From: Pseudomonas subflava
Lineage (GTDB): Bacteria > Pseudomonadota > Gammaproteobacteria > Pseudomonadales > Pseudomonadaceae
Assembly: GCF_023823685.1 (NCBI RefSeq)
Contig: NZ_JAMXBF010000018.1
Location: 1 to 51,177 of the forward strand
Length of the DNA: 51,177 bases
Reading direction: 5' to 3'
Shown here: one piece after another, positions 24,634-32,135 of the stretch
How positions within the stretch are numbered: position 1 is the stretch's first letter
How the letters are laid out: every line of letters begins with the position of its first letter
Position numbers and translations under genes: made by a program
The notes under the pieces: generated by a model
What the model was told of the DNA's origin: nothing
Databases searched by the model: none
Seen by the model: the letters and a program-made list of their open reading frames with translations, nothing else

Positions 24634-25293
24634 ATGCAACAACCCTTAGTAGTGGAGCCCTCCCAGCCGGCCGACTCCTGCGTCATCTGGTTACACGGTT
24701 TGGGGGCCGATCGTTACGACTTCGAGCCGGTGGCGCAGATGCTCCAGCGCAAACTGCCGGGCACCCGCTTCGTCCTGCCGCAGGCGCCGACCCAAGCGGT
24801 GACCATCAACGGCGGCTGGGCCATGCCGAGCTGGTACGACATCCTCGCCATGAGCCCTGCACGGGCGATCGACAAGGACCAGATGGAGGCCTCGGCGCAG
24901 ACGGTGATCGGCCTGATCGAGGCGCAGCGCGACGGCGGCATCGATCCGGCGCGGATCATCCTGGCCGGCTTCTCCCAGGGCGGCGCGGTGGTGTTTCACA
25001 CCGCATTCCTGCGCTGGCAGGGTCCGCTGGGCGGACTGCTGGCCCTGTCGACCTACGCGCCGACCTTCGGCGAGCCGCTGCAACTGGACGACGCCCGCAA
25101 ATCCCTGCCGGTCCTCTGCCTGCATGGCAGCCAGGACGACGTGGTGCCGTCCTTCATGGGTCGCGCCGCGCACGATGCGCTGGCGAGCCAGGGCGTGCCG
25201 GTGGACTGGCGCGAATATCCCATGGCCCATGAGGTGGTCGCGGAGGAAATCGACGACATCGCCGCATGGTTGCTGCAACGCCTGCGTGGCTGA
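24634..25293 (+). CDS. estB: Carboxylesterase / acyl-protein-thioesterase-like alpha/beta hydrolase
   Basis: A 219-aa alpha/beta hydrolase, close in layout to the 218-aa P. fluorescens EstB. The oxyanion region is CVIWLHGLGAD, the nucleophile is Ser in AGFSQGGAVVF, the acid is Asp in GSQDDVVP and the His is in YPMAHEVV. It hydrolyses short acyl esters or lysophospholipids and is cytosolic (no signal peptide). AAGAGG lies 6 nt before the ATG. It is divergent from aapJ. Confidence 0.93.
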   Translation: MQQPLVVEPSQPADSCVIWLHGLGADRYDFEPVAQMLQRKLPGTRFVLPQAPTQAVTINGGWAMPSWYDILAMSPARAIDKDQMEASAQTVIGLIEAQRDGGIDPARIILAGFSQGGAVVFHTAFLRWQGPLGGLLALSTYAPTFGEPLQLDDARKSLPVLCLHGSQDDVVPSFMGRAAHDALASQGVPVDWREYPMAHEVVAEEIDDIAAWLLQRLRG

Positions 25294-25494
25294 CGCTGTC
25301 ATAAAGCGATCGAGACGCCGACCGGGCACGCCGCACGGCGATGGCAAACGCCCGTCCTGTGACGTCGTGCGCAGGCCCGTCCAGCCCTTGCGACCGCTGG
25401 TCGGGCGTCTCCGGACCGAGGATTGCACCGGTCACGAGGGCGGACATATGTTCGCCGTTTGGTGTTTCGCCCTAACGACAGGGAGTGTTAAGCG

Positions 25495-25539
25495 ATGCCC
25501 CTTATCCACCGCCAGACAGGTCATTCGTTCTCGCAATGA
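25495..25539 (+). CDS. Putative 14-codon upstream ORF coupled to the GGDEF gene
   Basis: ATG 25495 follows AGGGAG (25480-25485) at a good distance and encodes MPLIHRQTGHSFSQ; its TGA overlaps the ATG of the GGDEF gene as ATGA. The GGDEF ATG has no Shine-Dalgarno sequence of its own, so ribosomes may reach it by re-initiation after this short peptide. The alternative is that the GGDEF protein starts at an in-frame GTG at 25485, making this ORF spurious. Confidence 0.4.
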   Translation: MPLIHRQTGHSFSQ

Positions 25540-26474
25540 AAAACGCCCACTGGCAGCAAGATATCCAGCAGATCAGCCGGCTGCGCCTGTTCCAGAACAT
25601 CGCCGCCAGCAGCCTGCAGCTGTTGCTGCAGGAATTTCGCGCCTGCGAGCTGGAGGCCAGCGAGATCCTGCTCTCGCCCTTCAACCGCAACCAGCACCTC
25701 TACCTCTTGCTCGAGGGTGAGCTGAAGGTCTATCTCGGCTCCCTCGACAACCAGCCGGTCATCACCCTGCGGCCGGGCGACTGCGCCGGCGAGATCAGTT
25801 TCATCGACAACGATCGCCCCTCGGCCTATGTGGTCGCCACCGAGCCATCGCTGGTCCTGCGCCTGCACCGCGAGTCGCTGATCAAGCTGTTCAACCAGTC
25901 GCCGGAAATGATGCAGAACCTGCTGAGGCTGCTCTGCGACCGGGTGCGCCAGGGCAACCGGCTGATTCTCGACAGCGAACAGAACGCCAACGTCGACATC
26001 CTCACCGGCTGCTTCAACCGCCGCTGGCTGGAGCACGTGTACGAACGCGAGAGCACCCGCTGCGCCTTCAACGGCCAGCCGCTGAGCATGCTCATGCTCG
26101 ATGTCGACCACTTCAAGGCCTACAACGACCAGCACGGCCACCTGGCCGGCGACTATGCCCTGTGTTTGGTGGCCCACACCCTGCGCAACCAGCTGCGCCC
26201 CAAGGACAGTCTGGTGCGTTACGGCGGCGAGGAGTTCGTCATCCTCCTGCCGGAACTGGACGCGGCCGAGGCACGCACCATCGGTGAGCGCCTGCGCCAG
26301 AGCCTGGAGCAGATCGGCTCCTTCTATTCGCCGGTGGGCATCCTGCCGGGCGTCACGGTCTCCCTCGGCATGGCGCAGATGCAGGACCGGGACGGCCTGG
26401 AAAGCCTGATCGCCCGCGCCGACGCCGCGCTGTACAAGGCCAAGCAGCAAGGCCGCAACCGCCTGTTCGGCTGA
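25536..26474 (+). CDS. Diguanylate cyclase with N-terminal cyclic-nucleotide-binding domain
   Basis: A 312-aa cytosolic protein. Residues 10-130 are a CRP-like cNMP-binding domain (LFQNIAASSLQLLLQEFRA, LYLLLEGELKVYLG, PGDCAGEISFIDNDRPSAYVVA). Residues about 150-312 are a GGDEF domain with DILTGCFNRRWLE, MLMLDVDHFKAYND and the active-site YGGEEFVILLPE. The GGEEF motif is intact, so it should make c-di-GMP. No I-site RxxD is evident five residues before it (the sequence there is RPKDSLVRYGG). The cNMP domain suggests that cAMP, c-di-GMP or a related ligand controls activity. ATG 25536 is used; GTG 25485 is an alternative start. Confidence 0.9.
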   Translation: MKNAHWQQDIQQISRLRLFQNIAASSLQLLLQEFRACELEASEILLSPFNRNQHLYLLLEGELKVYLGSLDNQPVITLRPGDCAGEISFIDNDRPSAYVVATEPSLVLRLHRESLIKLFNQSPEMMQNLLRLLCDRVRQGNRLILDSEQNANVDILTGCFNRRWLEHVYERESTRCAFNGQPLSMLMLDVDHFKAYNDQHGHLAGDYALCLVAHTLRNQLRPKDSLVRYGGEEFVILLPELDAAEARTIGERLRQSLEQIGSFYSPVGILPGVTVSLGMAQMQDRDGLESLIARADAALYKAKQQGRNRLFG

Positions 26475-26553
26475 TCGGGCCGTCACGCCAAAGCGGCCGG
26501 CGAAGCCGCCATCGCATCGCCGCTTCCGCCGCCGCTTGTTAGAGTCGCCGCAT

Positions 26554-26561
26554 AACAACAA
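26554..26561 (+). promoter_or_regulatory. Crc/Hfq-like A-rich motif before the M19 dipeptidase gene
   Basis: AACAACAA fits AAnAAnAA and lies 15 bp before the dipeptidase ATG, within the likely ribosome-loading region. No strong Shine-Dalgarno sequence competes with it. Catabolite control of a peptide-degrading enzyme would be sensible; this is inference from position and sequence. Confidence 0.45.
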
Positions 26562-26576
26562 CGAACGGATGCCGTC

Positions 26577-27737
26577 ATGCGCAAGCTGCTGCTCGCCCTG
26601 CTGATTCTCGTGCCACTGGCCGCGGGAGTCTTCTTCACCCTTCCCACCCTGCTCGACCGGCAGATGAACAGCGTGGCCAACCCGGCACCCTACCCGGCCA
26701 GCGACAAGGCCGAGCAGCTGCACCAGCGCCTGTTCGTCGCCGACCTGCATGACGATGCCCTGCTCTGGCAGCGCGACCTGCTGCAGCGCCACGACTACGG
26801 CCATTCAGACCTGCCGCGCCTGCTCGAGGGCCGCGTCGGCCTGCAGGTGTTCTCCACCGTGACCAAGACGCCGCGCGGCATCAACTACGAGAGCAACGGC
26901 GCCGACAGCGACAACATCACGCTGCTGGCCATGGCCCAGCGCTGGCCGCGGGCGACCTGGGGCAGCCTGCTCGAACGTGCCCTGTACCAGGCCGACAAGC
27001 TCAAGCAGGCCGCGGCCGCCGGCGAAGGCCGCCTGGTGCTGATCCGCAACCGCGGCGAGCTGGCGAGCTTTCTGGAAGACTGGCGGCGCGATCCGCAACG
27101 CCTGGCCACGGTCCTCGCCACCGAGGGCCTGCAGCCCATCGAGGGCAAGCTGGAAAACGTCGATCGCCTGTACGACGCGGGCTTCCGCATCGCCGGCCTG
27201 ACGCACTTCTTCGACAACGAGGTGGGCGGCTCGGCCCACGGTCTGGACAAGGGCGGGCTGACGCCGCTGGGCCGCCAGGTGATCACTCGACTTGAAGGGA
27301 AACGCATGCTGGTCGACCTAGCCCATGCCTCCAAGCCACTGATCGACGACGTACTGGCGATGGCCAAACGCCCGGTGCTGGTTTCCCACACGGGCGTGGC
27401 CGGCACCTGCGCCGGCCCGCGCAACCTCAGCGACGACCATCTGCAGCGCATCGCCGCCACCGGCGGGGTGATCGGCATCGGCTACTGGGACGCCGCCGTC
27501 TGCGACACCTCGGTCGGTGCCATCGTCCGCGCCATCCGCTATGCCGTGGACAAGGTCGGCGTCGCCCACGTGGCCCTGGGCTCGGACTTCAACGGCACGG
27601 TGCACGCTCCGTTCGATACCACCGGCCTTGCGCAGATCACCGAGGGCCTGCAGCGCGCCGGCTTCGACGAGGCGCAGATCGCCGCGATCATGGGCGGCAA
27701 CGTGCGCGACCTGCTGCTGGCCAACCTGCCCGATTGA
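26577..27737 (+). CDS. Membrane dipeptidase, peptidase family M19
   Basis: A 386-aa protein. An N-terminal hydrophobic helix (residues 2-24) anchors or exports it. The metal-binding HxD appears in FVADLHDDALLW, the bridging Glu in LATEGLQPI, and His ligands in VDLAHASKPL and PVLVSHTGVAG; GSDFNGT closes the site. M19 (renal-dipeptidase-like) enzymes cleave dipeptides, often with D- or beta-residues. A strong hairpin terminator follows. Confidence 0.92.
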   Translation: MRKLLLALLILVPLAAGVFFTLPTLLDRQMNSVANPAPYPASDKAEQLHQRLFVADLHDDALLWQRDLLQRHDYGHSDLPRLLEGRVGLQVFSTVTKTPRGINYESNGADSDNITLLAMAQRWPRATWGSLLERALYQADKLKQAAAAGEGRLVLIRNRGELASFLEDWRRDPQRLATVLATEGLQPIEGKLENVDRLYDAGFRIAGLTHFFDNEVGGSAHGLDKGGLTPLGRQVITRLEGKRMLVDLAHASKPLIDDVLAMAKRPVLVSHTGVAGTCAGPRNLSDDHLQRIAATGGVIGIGYWDAAVCDTSVGAIVRAIRYAVDKVGVAHVALGSDFNGTVHAPFDTTGLAQITEGLQRAGFDEAQIAAIMGGNVRDLLLANLPD

Positions 27738-27747
27738 CCGCACGCAA

Positions 27748-27772
27748 CCCGCGCGGCACTTCGCCGCGCGGG
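27748..27772 (+). terminator. Terminator after the dipeptidase gene
   Basis: CCCGCGCGGC (27748-27757), a 5-nt loop and GCCGCGCGGG (27763-27772) form a perfect 10-bp stem followed by CTTCTTGCTTT. It separates the dipeptidase from rhlB. Confidence 0.8.
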
Positions 27773-27825
27773 CTTCTTGCTTTACACTGGCCGGCGTTCA
27801 TTCCTTGACCAGAACGAGACCGGCC

Positions 27826-29247
27826 GTGCTCAAAGCACTCAAGAAGATCTTCACCAAGGGCGAAGCCGAGCAGCCCGCCAACAGCACCACCGTCGCCCCC
27901 TCCCCCAGCGCTCCCGCGCAGAGTGGCCAGCGCAGCGCGCCGGTGAAAACGGCCGCCGAAGACACGTCGCCACGCGAGAAGAAGCCGCGCACCGACAAGC
28001 CGCGCCGCGAGCGCCCGGCCAAGCCGGTGGATACCTGGAAACTGGAAGACTTCGTGGTCGAGCCCGCCGACGGCAAGACCCGCTTCCACGACTTCCGCCT
28101 GGCCCCCGAGCTGATGCACGCCATCCACGACCTCGGCTTCCCCTACTGCACACCGATCCAGGCCCAGGTCCTCGGCCACACCCTCAAGGGCAAGGACGCC
28201 ATCGGCCGCGCCCAGACCGGTACCGGCAAGACCGCCGCCTTCCTCATCTCGACCATCACCCAGCTGCTGCAGACCCAGGTGCCGAAAGAGCGCTACATGG
28301 GCGAGCCGCGTGCGCTGATCATCGCGCCAACCCGTGAGCTGGTAGTGCAGATCGCCAAGGACGCCGAGGCCCTGACCAAGTACACCGGCCTCAACGTCAT
28401 GCAGTTCGTCGGTGGCATGGACTTCGACAAGCAGCTCAAGCAGCTCGAATCACGCTACTGCGACATCCTGGTCGCCACCCCCGGCCGCCTGCTGGACTTC
28501 AACCAGCGCGGCGAGGTGCACCTGGACATGGTCGAGGTGATGGTGCTGGACGAAGCCGACCGCATGCTCGACATGGGCTTCATCCCGCAGGTACGCCAGA
28601 TCATCCGCCAGACCCCGATGAAGGGCGACCGCCAGACCCTGCTGTTCTCCGCGACCTTCACCGAAGACGTGATGAACCTGGCGCGGCAGTGGACGGTGAA
28701 CCCGGCCATTGTCGAGATCGAGCCGGAAAACGTCGCCAGCGACACCGTCGAGCAGCACGTCTACGCCGTCTCCAGCCAGGACAAGTACAAGCTGCTGTAC
28801 AACCTGGTGACGCAGAACGACTGGCAGCGCGTGATGGTGTTCGCCAACCGTCGCGACGAGGTACGCCGCATCGAGGAGAAGCTGATCCGCGACGGCGTCA
28901 GCGCCGCGCAGATGTCCGGCGACGTGCCGCAGCACAAGCGGATCAAGACCCTGGAAGGCTTCCGCGAGGGCAAGATCCGCGTGATGGTCGCCACCGACGT
29001 GGCCGGCCGCGGCATCCACGTCGACGGCATCAGCCACGTGATCAACTTCACCCTGCCGGAAGTGCCGGACGACTACGTGCACCGCATCGGCCGTACCGGC
29101 CGTGCCGGCGCCAGCGGCACCTCGATCAGCTTCGCCGGCGAGGACGACGCCTTCGCCCTGCCGCCGATCGAAGAGCTGCTGGGCCGCAAGATCACCTGCG
29201 AGATGCCGCCGGAAGAGCTGCTCAAGCCGGTGCCGCGCAAGCACTGA
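27826..29247 (+). CDS. rhlB: ATP-dependent RNA helicase RhlB (DEAD-box)
   Basis: A 473-aa helicase. A basic, low-complexity N-terminal tail (residues 1-65, Pro/Lys/Arg-rich) precedes the core: Q motif (TPIQAQVL), motif I (AQTGTGKT), Ia (PTRELVVQI), Ib (TPGRLLD), DEAD (VLDEADRMLDMGF), SAT, then motif IV-VI (VMVFANRRDE, VATDVAGRGIH, HRIGRTGRAG). RhlB unwinds structured RNA and assists RNase E in the degradosome. The start is GTG 27826, which yields the conserved MLKALKKIF N-terminus; upstream sequence in this frame belongs to the dipeptidase gene on another frame. A bidirectional terminator follows. Confidence 0.95.
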   Translation: MLKALKKIFTKGEAEQPANSTTVAPSPSAPAQSGQRSAPVKTAAEDTSPREKKPRTDKPRRERPAKPVDTWKLEDFVVEPADGKTRFHDFRLAPELMHAIHDLGFPYCTPIQAQVLGHTLKGKDAIGRAQTGTGKTAAFLISTITQLLQTQVPKERYMGEPRALIIAPTRELVVQIAKDAEALTKYTGLNVMQFVGGMDFDKQLKQLESRYCDILVATPGRLLDFNQRGEVHLDMVEVMVLDEADRMLDMGFIPQVRQIIRQTPMKGDRQTLLFSATFTEDVMNLARQWTVNPAIVEIEPENVASDTVEQHVYAVSSQDKYKLLYNLVTQNDWQRVMVFANRRDEVRRIEEKLIRDGVSAAQMSGDVPQHKRIKTLEGFREGKIRVMVATDVAGRGIHVDGISHVINFTLPEVPDDYVHRIGRTGRAGASGTSISFAGEDDAFALPPIEELLGRKITCEMPPEELLKPVPRKH

Positions 29248-29264
29248 TCGGCAGCGATAAAAAA

Positions 29265-29281
29265 GCCCGCTCGACGCGGGC
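29265..29281. terminator. Bidirectional terminator between rhlB and the RHH gene
   Basis: A6 precedes GCCCGC (29265-29270), a TCGAC loop, GCGGGC (29276-29281) and then T6. It is a classic intrinsic terminator that works in both directions and lies between convergent genes. Confidence 0.9.
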
Positions 29282-29299
29282 TTTTTTGTGCGCGCAGAT

Positions 29300-29602
29300 C
29301 TAACGCGACTGCACCAGGCTGAGCACCTCGGCGCTCGGCTGCGGGCGCTGCGCCAGGAAACGCGTGCAGCTGACGCGCAGGAACGAGGCGAAGTTGACCA
29401 CCTCGCCCCGGTAGTCCATGACCTCCTCGTACAGCTTGGTGATCAGCTGGTTGGTGGTCATGCCGTCGACCTCGGCGATCTCGCGCAGGATGTCCCAGAA
29501 CTGATTTTCTAAACGCAGGGTGGTGACCACCCCGCGGATGCGCAGCGAGCGCGAGCGCGACTCGTAGAGGATCGGATCGGCCTTCACGTAAAGCTCACAC
29601 AT
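29300..29602 (-). CDS. Ribbon-helix-helix domain protein
   Basis: A 100-aa protein. RSRSLRIRGVVTTLRLENQFWDILREIAEVDGMTTNQLITKLYEEV (about residues 17-62) fits the RHH_4 fold: a beta strand that contacts DNA, then two helices. The C-terminal part (FASFLRVSCTRFL) is characteristic of this aryl-sulfate-type RHH group. It probably acts as a small dimeric DNA-binding regulator; target unknown. It is alone on the minus strand. Confidence 0.85.
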   Translation of the reverse strand: MCELYVKADPILYESRSRSLRIRGVVTTLRLENQFWDILREIAEVDGMTTNQLITKLYEEVMDYRGEVVNFASFLRVSCTRFLAQRPQPSAEVLSLVQSR

Positions 29603-29731
29603 CGCCTGCTCCCGAATCTGCTGCGCGTCGCCACTGCGTTGAGAAGTGGCTCGGGCTGCTCATCTACGCTCCGCGCCCTCGCCCCTTCTCGCCTTGCCTG
29701 GCGCTCGCTCGCGAGATTCTCTTTTGTCTAT

Positions 29732-30298
29732 TTAGCCCAGTACCTTCAGGAACGCCGCCAGCCAGGCCGGATGCGCCGGCCACGCCGGGGCGGTGACCAG
29801 GTTGCCGTCGACGTGCACGCCATCCATTGGCACCTCCACGTACTCGCCACCGGCCAGGCGCACTTCCGGCGCGCACGCCGGGTAGGCACTGCAACCGCGG
29901 CCCTTGAGCACATCGGCGGCGGCCAGCAGCTGGGCGCCGTGGCATACGGCGGCGATCGGCTTGTCGGCCTTGGCGAAGGCCTGCACCAGGGCGATCACCT
30001 CGGCATTCAGCCGCAGGTATTCGGGGGCACGGCCGCCGGGAATCAGCAGGCCGTCATAGGCGCTTTCGGAGGCCTTGGCGAAATCGAAGTTGAGGGCGAA
30101 GTTGTGCCCCGGCTTCTCGCTGTAGGTCTGGTCGCCCTCGAAGTCGTGGATCGCGGTACGTACGGTCTGCCCGGCGCTCTTGCCGGGGCACACTGCATGT
30201 ACGGTATGGCCGACCATCTGCAGCGCCTGGAATGGCACCATGGTCTCGTAGTCTTCGACGTAGTCGCCGACCAGCATCAGGATCTTCTTCGCCGCCAT
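29732..30298 (-). CDS. DJ-1/PfpI family protein
   Basis: A 188-aa protein with ILMLVGDYVEDYETMVPFQALQMVGHTVHAVCPG at the N-terminus and the nucleophile elbow IAAVCHGAQLLAAADVLKGRGCSAYP, with Cys-His as in PfpI-type proteases and glyoxalase III relatives. The Glu in DYVEDYE completes the usual triad. Enzymatic role (deglycase, glyoxalase or protease) cannot be chosen from sequence. Confidence 0.9.
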   Translation of the reverse strand: MAAKKILMLVGDYVEDYETMVPFQALQMVGHTVHAVCPGKSAGQTVRTAIHDFEGDQTYSEKPGHNFALNFDFAKASESAYDGLLIPGGRAPEYLRLNAEVIALVQAFAKADKPIAAVCHGAQLLAAADVLKGRGCSAYPACAPEVRLAGGEYVEVPMDGVHVDGNLVTAPAWPAHPAWLAAFLKVLG

Positions 30299-30497
30299 GA
30301 CAATGACCTCCTCTGGGTGAATGTGGTGCCAGTCTGCGCCGCCTCACCCAATCCAGGGTAACAGCTGGCTACTACACGGGGACGCTACAAATCCCTCAAA
30401 CACCCTGGAATATAAGCCAGCCCCCGGAACGGCGCCGGAAGGAGGGAACCCTTCGCGAAGCGTAGGGCCGGGTGCCGGGATGCGCTTTCTTTTGCTT

Positions 30498-30540
30498 ACT
30501 TTTCTTTGCGCCGGGCTGCGATCCGCAAACAAAGAAAAGT
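30498..30540. repeat. Palindromic repeat element with competing stems
   Basis: ACTTTTCTTTG (30498-30508) pairs with CAAAGAAAAGT (30530-30540). TTTGCG (30505-30510) can instead pair with CGCAAA (30524-30529), so two helices compete for the same TTTG. Likely a dispersed REP-type element. Confidence 0.55.
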
Positions 30541-30627
30541 GAGTGGGCGAAACCAGACGTGTCCGACCGCTCGGTAATCGGCCAGGCACCGCATCCCCGG
30601 ATCATCCAGGCTACGGACCGGCACAAC

Positions 30628-30648
30628 GGTGCGCACAGCGCACCCTAC
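30628..30648. repeat. GTAGGGTGCGC-family half-element, copy E
   Basis: These 21 bp are identical to 16961-16981, the right arm of copy B about 13.7 kb away; the left arm is missing. Confidence 0.65.
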
Positions 30649-30675
30649 GAAGCACATGCCGCCCAACAACAAAAA

Positions 30676-30694
30676 GCCCCGCACAGGGCGGGGC
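30676..30694 (-). terminator. Terminator of the hom-thrC transcript
   Basis: GCCCCGC (30676-30682) and GCGGGGC (30688-30694) form the stem; on the minus strand the stem is followed by TTTTTGTTGTTG. It lies just after the thrC stop. Confidence 0.85.
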
Positions 30695-30713
30695 TTCGGT
30701 CACGGCCGGCAGA

Positions 30714-32123
30714 TCAGAGCGGCTTGCCGCGGTTGCCATGGGCGGCGACGAACTGCTGCACGGCCTTCAGGTCGTTGGCCAGCACGGTGCAGCGCTCCTC
30801 GCGCTGGAAAAGGTCGGTCAGGTGCGCCGGCAGCGCCGGGCTCTGGCCGACGCCGGCCTTCTCCACCGCTTCGGGGAACTTGACCGGGTGCGCGGTACCC
30901 AGGGTGACCATGGGCACGGCCAGGCTGCGGCGGCACTCACGCGCGGCGCGCACGCCGATGGCGGTGTGTGGGTCGAGCAGCTCGCCACAGGTCTTGTACA
31001 CCTCGGCGATGGTCTCGCAGGTCTGCTCGTCGTTGACAGCCAGGGAGTCGAACAGCTTGCGCGCCTCGGTCCAGCGATCGTCTTCGACGCTGAAGCCGCC
31101 ACCCTGCTTGAAGGTGTCCATCAGACCGGCGATGGCGGCGCCATTGCGACCGTGCAGGTCGAACAGCAAGCGCTCGAAGTTGGACGAGACCATGATGTCC
31201 ATGGACGGCGACAGGGTCGGGTGCAGGTCGCCCTTGACGTACTGGTTGCCGCTCATGAAGCGGTGCAGGATGTCATTGCGGTTGGTCGCCACGATCAGCT
31301 GGCTGATCGGCAGCCCCATGTTGCGCGCCAGGTAACCGGCGAAGATGTCGCCGAAGTTGCCGGTCGGCACCGAGAAGGTCACGGAACGCGCCGGGCCGCC
31401 CAGCTGCAGGGCCGCGTGGAAGTAGTAGACGATCTGGGCCATGATCCGCGCCCAGTTGATCGAGTTGACCGCGACCAGGCGGGTGCCCTTGAGGAAGCCC
31501 TGATCGGCGAAGCTGGCCTTGACCATCTCCTGGCAGTCGTCGAAGTTGCCTTCGATGGCGATGTTGTGGATGTTCTCGCCGAGGATGGTAGTCATCTGCC
31601 GGCGCTGCACCTCGGACACACGGTTGTGCGGGTGCATGATGAAGATGTCGACGTGCTCGCAGGCCTTGCAGCCCTCGATGGCGGCCGAGCCGGTGTCGCC
31701 GGAGGTGGCGCCCATGATCACCACGCGCTCGCCACGCTTGCTCAGCACGTGGTCGAGCAGGCGCCCCAGCAGCTGCAGGGCGAAGTCCTTGAAGGCCAGG
31801 GTCGGGCCGTGGAACAGCTCGAGCACCCACTCGTTGCCGTCGAGCTGGCGCAGCGGCGCCACGGCGCTGTGGGCGAACACGCCGTAGGTCGCCTCGAGGA
31901 TCTTCTTGAAATCGGCGTCGGCGATGCTGCCGGCGACGAAGGGGCGCATCACGCGGAAGGCCAGCTCGTGGTACGGCAGGCCGGCCCAGGAGGCGATCTC
32001 CTCCTGAGTGAAGCGCGGCAGATTTTCCGGCACATACAGGCCGCCGTCGCTGGCCAGGCCGGCGAGCAGGACGTCTTCGAAATTGAGGGCCGGGGCCTGG
32101 CCGCGGGTGCTGATATAACGCAT
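30714..32123 (-). CDS. thrC: Threonine synthase
   Basis: A 469-aa PLP enzyme that converts O-phosphohomoserine to threonine. It starts MRYISTRGQAPALNFEDVLLAGLASDGGLYVPE, typical of the longer class II threonine synthases. The PLP Lys is in GPTLAFKDFALQLLG; the phosphate-binding motif is ATSGDTGSAAI, and NSINWARI and GNFGDIFAGYLA are conserved. It begins 12 bp after the hom stop and is the last gene before the terminator. Confidence 0.97.
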   Translation of the reverse strand: MRYISTRGQAPALNFEDVLLAGLASDGGLYVPENLPRFTQEEIASWAGLPYHELAFRVMRPFVAGSIADADFKKILEATYGVFAHSAVAPLRQLDGNEWVLELFHGPTLAFKDFALQLLGRLLDHVLSKRGERVVIMGATSGDTGSAAIEGCKACEHVDIFIMHPHNRVSEVQRRQMTTILGENIHNIAIEGNFDDCQEMVKASFADQGFLKGTRLVAVNSINWARIMAQIVYYFHAALQLGGPARSVTFSVPTGNFGDIFAGYLARNMGLPISQLIVATNRNDILHRFMSGNQYVKGDLHPTLSPSMDIMVSSNFERLLFDLHGRNGAAIAGLMDTFKQGGGFSVEDDRWTEARKLFDSLAVNDEQTCETIAEVYKTCGELLDPHTAIGVRAARECRRSLAVPMVTLGTAHPVKFPEAVEKAGVGQSPALPAHLTDLFQREERCTVLANDLKAVQQFVAAHGNRGKPL

Positions 32124-32135
32124 GACTCTTCTACC

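Larger units (their letters stand above)
30299..30675. other. Intergenic region rich in dispersed palindromic repeats
   Basis: The roughly 400-bp gap between the DJ-1 gene and thrC contains no supported gene. It holds an 11-bp inverted repeat (ACTTTTCTTTG 30498-30508 and CAAAGAAAAGT 30530-30540) inside a stretch that resembles a repeat common in pseudomonad intergenic DNA, and the half-element at 30628-30648. Short open frames here arise from these repeats. Confidence 0.5.
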
